Assembly (NCBI GenBank): GCA_029934705.1
Contig: JAOZLS010000010.1
Span: 1-32,110 of the forward strand
Origin: Bacteroidales bacterium
GTDB taxonomy: Bacteria > Bacteroidota > Bacteroidia > Bacteroidales > JAADGE01
Length of the DNA stretch: 32,110 nt
Direction: 5' to 3'
Shown here: positions 27,700 to 32,110 of the stretch, piece after piece
Numbering within the stretch: the stretch's first letter is position 1
Layout: the number at the start of each line of letters is the position of its first letter
The notes under the pieces: generated by a model
Seen by the model: the letters and a program-made list of their open reading frames with translations, nothing else
What the model was told of the DNA's origin: nothing
Database searches by the model: none
Translations under genes and position numbers: made by a program

Positions 27700-30123
27700 A
27701 TGTATAATTCAGAAGACAATAAATGTGTGCATTGCGGAGCCGATAATGGAAAATATCCTGTAGAGTGGAATGGGATGAAATTTTGTTGTAATGGCTGTAA
27801 AACTGTATTTCAAATACTAAATCAGAGTAAATTATACAAATATTACGATATTGAAAACAGCCCTGGCATAAAAATAGATGGCGAACATGTTACAGGCAAT
27901 AAATATGCATACCTCGACAAGGATGAAATAAAAGAAAAAGTTTTTGATTTTAATGAAGGAGAAATAGCAAAAGTAAGCTTTACAGTTCCCGTTATACATT
28001 GTGCATCATGCATTTGGCTGTTGGAAAACTTGCATACTCTTAATAAAGGAATAAAACATTCAATAGTTCATTTCATAAAAAAAGAAGTAACTATAACATT
28101 TAACACTTCCGAAATTACTCTTAGGCAACTTGTCGAACTTTTAGTTTCAATACACTATGTCCCTGAAATTTCGTTGGACGACAAAGCCAATCAAGAAAAA
28201 GAGAAAGAAAGCAAAGCAAACAAGAAACTTCTTTATCAACTAGGAGTTGCAGGCTTTGTATTTATGAACGTAATGACTTATAGCCTACCTGAATATTTTG
28301 GGCTTAAAACTTATGACGACAATCTCACCAGCCTTTTTAGAATATTAAGCTATATTCTTGTTATTCCAGTAGTATTTTATAGTGCTAGCGACTATTTTAT
28401 TTCGGCATATAAAAATTTAATTAAAAGAAATGTAAATATTGATTTGCCCATTGCTCTTGGAGTTTCTACCTTATTTATTGTTACAAGTTATGAAATAATA
28501 TTAGACCTTGGCTCTGGATATCCCGACAGTCTTGCAGGGTTAATTTTCTTTTTATTATTAGGCAAAAATATTCAAAACAAAACCTACCAAGCCTTATCTT
28601 TTGAAAGAGATTACAAATCGTATTTTCCCATAGCAGTAACCAAAATTTTAAATGGAGAAGAAGAAAATATATTGCTAAATGAAATAAAAAAAGGCGATGA
28701 AATATTAATAAGAAGTAAAGAATTAATTCCTGCCGATTCAATATTAACAAAGGGAACTGGGCTTATAGATTACAGTTTTGTAACAGGAGAGTCGGAACCA
28801 GTTGTGAAAAAAGAAGGCGATTTTATATATGCTGGAGGTAGGCAAACTGGGGGTATAATAGTTGTTAAAATCGAAGAAGAAGTAGAACAAAGTCATCTTA
28901 CAAAACTGTGGAACGAAAGCGAAAATGAATCTTACAACAAAAAAGATTTAAAATCGATTACCGATAAAATTAGCGAATATTTCACCTTAATAATAATTTC
29001 TATAGCAATATTAGGAGCTGTTGGTTGGCTGATTTTTGGAGATTATAAAACAGCTTTCTTCGTTTTTACAGCAGTGTTGATAGTTGCATGTCCTTGTGCA
29101 TTAGCACTCTCGTTGCCTTTTACTTTTGGCACAACAATGTCGTTGTTTGGTAAGGCAGGCTTATATATTAAGAATGTTTCTATAATTGAAAAATTAACAA
29201 AAATAGATACTATAATATTTGACAAAACAGGAACAATTACAAAGCCCGACGAAAGTAGTATTCAATATTTTGGCAAAGAGTTAACTCTTGAACAAAAATC
29301 AGCTGTATTATCAATTGCCAAGCAATCAACACATCCACTAAGTAATGCGGTAAAACAATATTTTAATGACTATGATTATTTTGCACCCGAACATTTTATT
29401 GAGATGTCGGGAAAAGGCGTTTTTGGGAAAATAAATAATATAGAAATAAGAATGGGTTCCGAAGAATTTGTTGATGAAAGAAAACAGTTTAAAGACTTAA
29501 AATTACCAACCGACTACAATAAAGCATCAACAGTTTTTATAGCACTAGACGACGATTTAAAAGGCTTTTTTAATATTAGCAATAAATACCGAGATGGTTT
29601 TGAAGGTGTTATTTCAGTATTAAAAAATAATTTCGATTTATATTTACTTTCAGGAGATAATGAGAGGGAACGACAAAATTTATCGAAATATTTTAAAGAC
29701 GAAAATATATTATTTAATCAAAAGCCCCAAGACAAAAAAGATTTTGTTGAAAAATTACAAAAAGAAGGGCGAAATGTATTAATGACTGGCGACGGGTTAA
29801 ATGATGCAGGAGCTTTAATGCAAAGTGATGTAGCACTTTCGGTAGCAGACGATGTATATCATTTTTCGCCTGCTGGAGATGCTGTTCTTGAAGCAAATAA
29901 ATTTAAAAAGCTTTCAGAATTTGTAAATTTTACAAAAACAGCACTAAATATTGTAAAAATAAGTTTTGTAATATCTTTTGTTTACAATTTTATAGGAATA
30001 GGTTTTGCATTGTCGGGAACACTAACACCAGTTATAGCAGCAATATTAATGCCTATAAGTTCAATATCTGTAGTTGCCTTTGCAACATTTGCCACTCGAT
30101 TTATGGGGCGTAAGTTGAAATAG
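27700..30123 (+). CDS. ccoI: Heavy-metal P-type ATPase CcoI/FixI (cbb3 copper assembly)
   Basis: 807 aa; N-terminal CVHCGADNGKYPVEWNGMKFCCNGCKTVFQ, HCASCIWLLENL metal-binding motif, VACPCALALS, FDKTGTITKP, MTGDGLNDAGALMQSDVALSV. Confidence 0.96.
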   Translation: MYNSEDNKCVHCGADNGKYPVEWNGMKFCCNGCKTVFQILNQSKLYKYYDIENSPGIKIDGEHVTGNKYAYLDKDEIKEKVFDFNEGEIAKVSFTVPVIHCASCIWLLENLHTLNKGIKHSIVHFIKKEVTITFNTSEITLRQLVELLVSIHYVPEISLDDKANQEKEKESKANKKLLYQLGVAGFVFMNVMTYSLPEYFGLKTYDDNLTSLFRILSYILVIPVVFYSASDYFISAYKNLIKRNVNIDLPIALGVSTLFIVTSYEIILDLGSGYPDSLAGLIFFLLLGKNIQNKTYQALSFERDYKSYFPIAVTKILNGEEENILLNEIKKGDEILIRSKELIPADSILTKGTGLIDYSFVTGESEPVVKKEGDFIYAGGRQTGGIIVVKIEEEVEQSHLTKLWNESENESYNKKDLKSITDKISEYFTLIIISIAILGAVGWLIFGDYKTAFFVFTAVLIVACPCALALSLPFTFGTTMSLFGKAGLYIKNVSIIEKLTKIDTIIFDKTGTITKPDESSIQYFGKELTLEQKSAVLSIAKQSTHPLSNAVKQYFNDYDYFAPEHFIEMSGKGVFGKINNIEIRMGSEEFVDERKQFKDLKLPTDYNKASTVFIALDDDLKGFFNISNKYRDGFEGVISVLKNNFDLYLLSGDNERERQNLSKYFKDENILFNQKPQDKKDFVEKLQKEGRNVLMTGDGLNDAGALMQSDVALSVADDVYHFSPAGDAVLEANKFKKLSEFVNFTKTALNIVKISFVISFVYNFIGIGFALSGTLTPVIAAILMPISSISVVAFATFATRFMGRKLK

Positions 30124-30124
30124 T

Positions 30125-30167
30125 AATATTAAATCCACTTCAACTTTTTTATAGTGGACTTAATATT
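30125..30167. terminator. Bidirectional terminator between ccoI and aminotransferase
   Basis: 15-bp inverted repeat aatattaaatccact / agtggacttaatatt (one mismatch), T-rich loop. Confidence 0.6.
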
Positions 30168-30191
30168 TCTATTAATAGCTATTCTGTAGTT

Positions 30192-31382
30192 TTACTTTTT
30201 ATAAACTTTAAGAGCTTCTTCTAAAATTTTAACAGATTTTTCAAGATCTTCAATTTTAAGAACATAAGCAATTCTTACTTCGTCTTTGCCTTTTCCAGGA
30301 GTTGAGTAAAAACCTGCTGCTGGGGCAAGCATTACTGTTTCGTTATTATATTGAAATTCTTTTAATAACCATACGCAAAAATCTTCAGCATCTTCAACAG
30401 GAAGTCTTAAAACTGTATAGAAAGCACCTTTTGGTTTTGGAGCAAAAACACCTTCAATTTTGTTCAGATTTTCAATAACAAAATTACGTCTTGCAATATA
30501 TTCGTTATAAACTTCGGTAAAGTATGAATTATCAACTTTTAATGATGCTTCGCCAGCAATTTGTCCAAATAATGGAGGACTTAGTCTTGCCTGACCATAT
30601 TTTAAAGAGCTTTCAATAACAGTTTTGTTTCGACTAATTAATGCACCAATACGAATTCCACATTCGCTATATCTTTTTGATACAGAGTCGAATAATACAG
30701 CGTTGTTTTCTATACCGTCTAGGTCTAAAACCGAAAAGTGTTCTTCGCCATCATAGCAAAACTCGCGATAAACTTCATCGGCAAAAAGGTATAAATCGTG
30801 TTTTAGTACTAAATCTCGCAATTGCATTAATTCTTGCTTTGAGTATAAATAACCTGTCGGATTATTTGGGTTGCAAATAAGAATTGCTTTAGTTTTTGAA
30901 GTGATAAGTTTTTCTACTTCAGATATTTGCGGAAGTGCAAAACCATCGTCGATATAAGATGTAACTGGTACAATTTTAATACCTGCTTGAATAGCAAAGC
31001 CATTGTAATTAGTGTAGAATGGTTCAGGAATAATAACTTCGTCGCCAGGGTTCATTGTCGATAAAAAAGCAAAAACTATTGCTTCTGAGCCACCAGTTGT
31101 AATTAATACGTCTTCAAAAGAAATATCAATATCTAAATTATTATAATATTTCGCAATTCCTTTTCTGTATGATTCAATTCCTGCAGAATGAGTATATTCT
31201 GCGGTTTTCATATCAAAATTTCTTATTGCATCAAGAGCAATTTCAGGTGTTTTAATGTCGGGCTGTCCAATGTTTAAATGATAAACTTTTACACCTCTTT
31301 TTTTTGCATCTTCGGCAAAAGGAACTAATTTTCGTATTGGAGATGCAGGCATTTCAGAACCTCGTTGTGATAATTTTGGCAT
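30192..31382 (-). CDS. Pyridoxal phosphate-dependent aminotransferase class I/II
   Basis: 396 aa; LNIGQPDIKTPE, TTGGSEAIVFAF, NPNNPTGYLYSK, ADEVYREFCYDG, SVSKRYSECGIRIGALIS (PLP Lys). Confidence 0.94.
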   Translation of the reverse strand: MPKLSQRGSEMPASPIRKLVPFAEDAKKRGVKVYHLNIGQPDIKTPEIALDAIRNFDMKTAEYTHSAGIESYRKGIAKYYNNLDIDISFEDVLITTGGSEAIVFAFLSTMNPGDEVIIPEPFYTNYNGFAIQAGIKIVPVTSYIDDGFALPQISEVEKLITSKTKAILICNPNNPTGYLYSKQELMQLRDLVLKHDLYLFADEVYREFCYDGEEHFSVLDLDGIENNAVLFDSVSKRYSECGIRIGALISRNKTVIESSLKYGQARLSPPLFGQIAGEASLKVDNSYFTEVYNEYIARRNFVIENLNKIEGVFAPKPKGAFYTVLRLPVEDAEDFCVWLLKEFQYNNETVMLAPAAGFYSTPGKGKDEVRIAYVLKIEDLEKSVKILEEALKVYKK

Positions 31383-31513
31383 TTTTTATTGTGTTAAGTT
31401 GAAAACTAAGGTCTAAGACCTATTTAATATGGCTTGTACACTTGAATAAATATGTATTTTATAAATTTAAAAATGCAATGAGCCTTCAATTAGACTACTT
31501 GTTATAATTATGT

Positions 31514-31909
31514 TTATTTATTTTTAATAACTTCACCCTTTATTATTAGTTTTATAGGGGAGTTTTTAGAGTTGGAATATACTGTAATTGTTTTTGTAAA
31601 AACTCCTATTCGTTTTGTGTCATATTTTACAGCAATTACTCCAGTTTTATTTTTGGCAATTGGCTCAATAGGGTAGGTTGGAATTGTGCAACCGCAAGAT
31701 GATTTTACATTAGTAATAATTAAAGCTTTTTTACCAGTGTTTTTAAATACAAACTCAGTTGTTCCATCGCTTTTTTCTAATATTTTACCAAAATCGAAAA
31801 CAAGTTCGTCTTTAAAAGTCATTTCGGCAGCTTTTTTATTTGCTTGTTGCGAGCAGCTCGTGGTTGCGGCTAAAAGTATTATTAGAAAAATATTTATTGT
31901 TTTAGTCAT
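31514..31909 (-). CDS. DUF1573 family lipoprotein
   Basis: ATG at 31909 gives MTKTINIFLIILLAATTSCSQQ with lipobox Cys; FDFGKILEKSDGTTEFVFKNTGKKALIITNVKSSCGCTIPTYPIEPIAKNKTGVIAVKYDTKRIGVFTKTITVYSN is the DUF1573 pattern. Confidence 0.9.
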   Translation of the reverse strand: MTKTINIFLIILLAATTSCSQQANKKAAEMTFKDELVFDFGKILEKSDGTTEFVFKNTGKKALIITNVKSSCGCTIPTYPIEPIAKNKTGVIAVKYDTKRIGVFTKTITVYSNSKNSPIKLIIKGEVIKNK

Positions 31910-32020
31910 TATGCTAAAGTTTAATTTGCTTAAAATTATTTGTACAAAATTAAGCATTTTCTTTAAAAAAGAAAGGTTTTATAACATATTAAAAAACACA
32001 AAAATTTAGAATTAAATTGT

Positions 32021-32084
32021 GTTGCGAGTTACGTGTTTCGGATTTCGGGTTGCGGGTTACGTGTTTCTTGTTTCGGGTTGCGGG
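32021..32084. repeat. 28-bp GT-rich tandem repeat, 2.3 units
   Basis: gttgcgagttacgtgtttcggatttcgg (32021-32048), gttgcgggttacgtgtttcttgtttcgg (32049-32076; 24/28 identical), gttgcggg (32077-32084). Confidence 0.75.
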
Positions 32085-32110
32085 ATTTTATTTTTTTCTT
32101 ATTTTAAATA

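Noticed and set aside
32021-32084. CRISPR array
   Set aside because: The 28-bp units are directly adjacent with no spacers, and no cas genes are in the window.

Overview
AT-rich chromosomal window that looks like Bacteroidota/Bacteroidales (TAnnTTTG promoter-like boxes, a T9SS C-terminal sorting domain, fused CcoN/CcoO). Left half: tRNA-Val(TAC), a malic enzyme/phosphotransacetylase fusion, an S46 dipeptidyl-peptidase with DPP11-type Arg, an enoyl-CoA hydratase family protein, a large Arg-gingipain-like C25 protease, a DUF6624-like protein, an OmpA-family protein, two tandem paralogous hypothetical secreted proteins, RadC and a GNAT/FemAB-like protein. Right half: a respiratory locus. A cbb3 oxidase cluster (ccoS, fused ccoNO with an extra cytochrome c domain, ccoQ-like, mono-heme ccoP, ccoG, ccoH, safE-like, ccoI) is divergent from a three-gene cytochrome c / NrfD / Tat-FeS module with no catalytic molybdopterin subunit. 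The FeS protein has lost the second Cys in two of its four cluster motifs. A HEPN/MNT pair plus a roughly 150-bp palindromic element lies between safE and ccoI, and several other palindromic elements lie between cco genes. The window ends with aminotransferase and DUF1573 genes and a 28-bp GT-rich tandem repeat. Best candidates for something undescribed: the cyt c-NrfD-FeS module beside cbb3 with its modified FeS ligands, the redistributed heme c domains in CcoNO/CcoP, and the HEPN-MNT cassette inside the cco locus. All product calls were made by eye from motifs; no database search was run.
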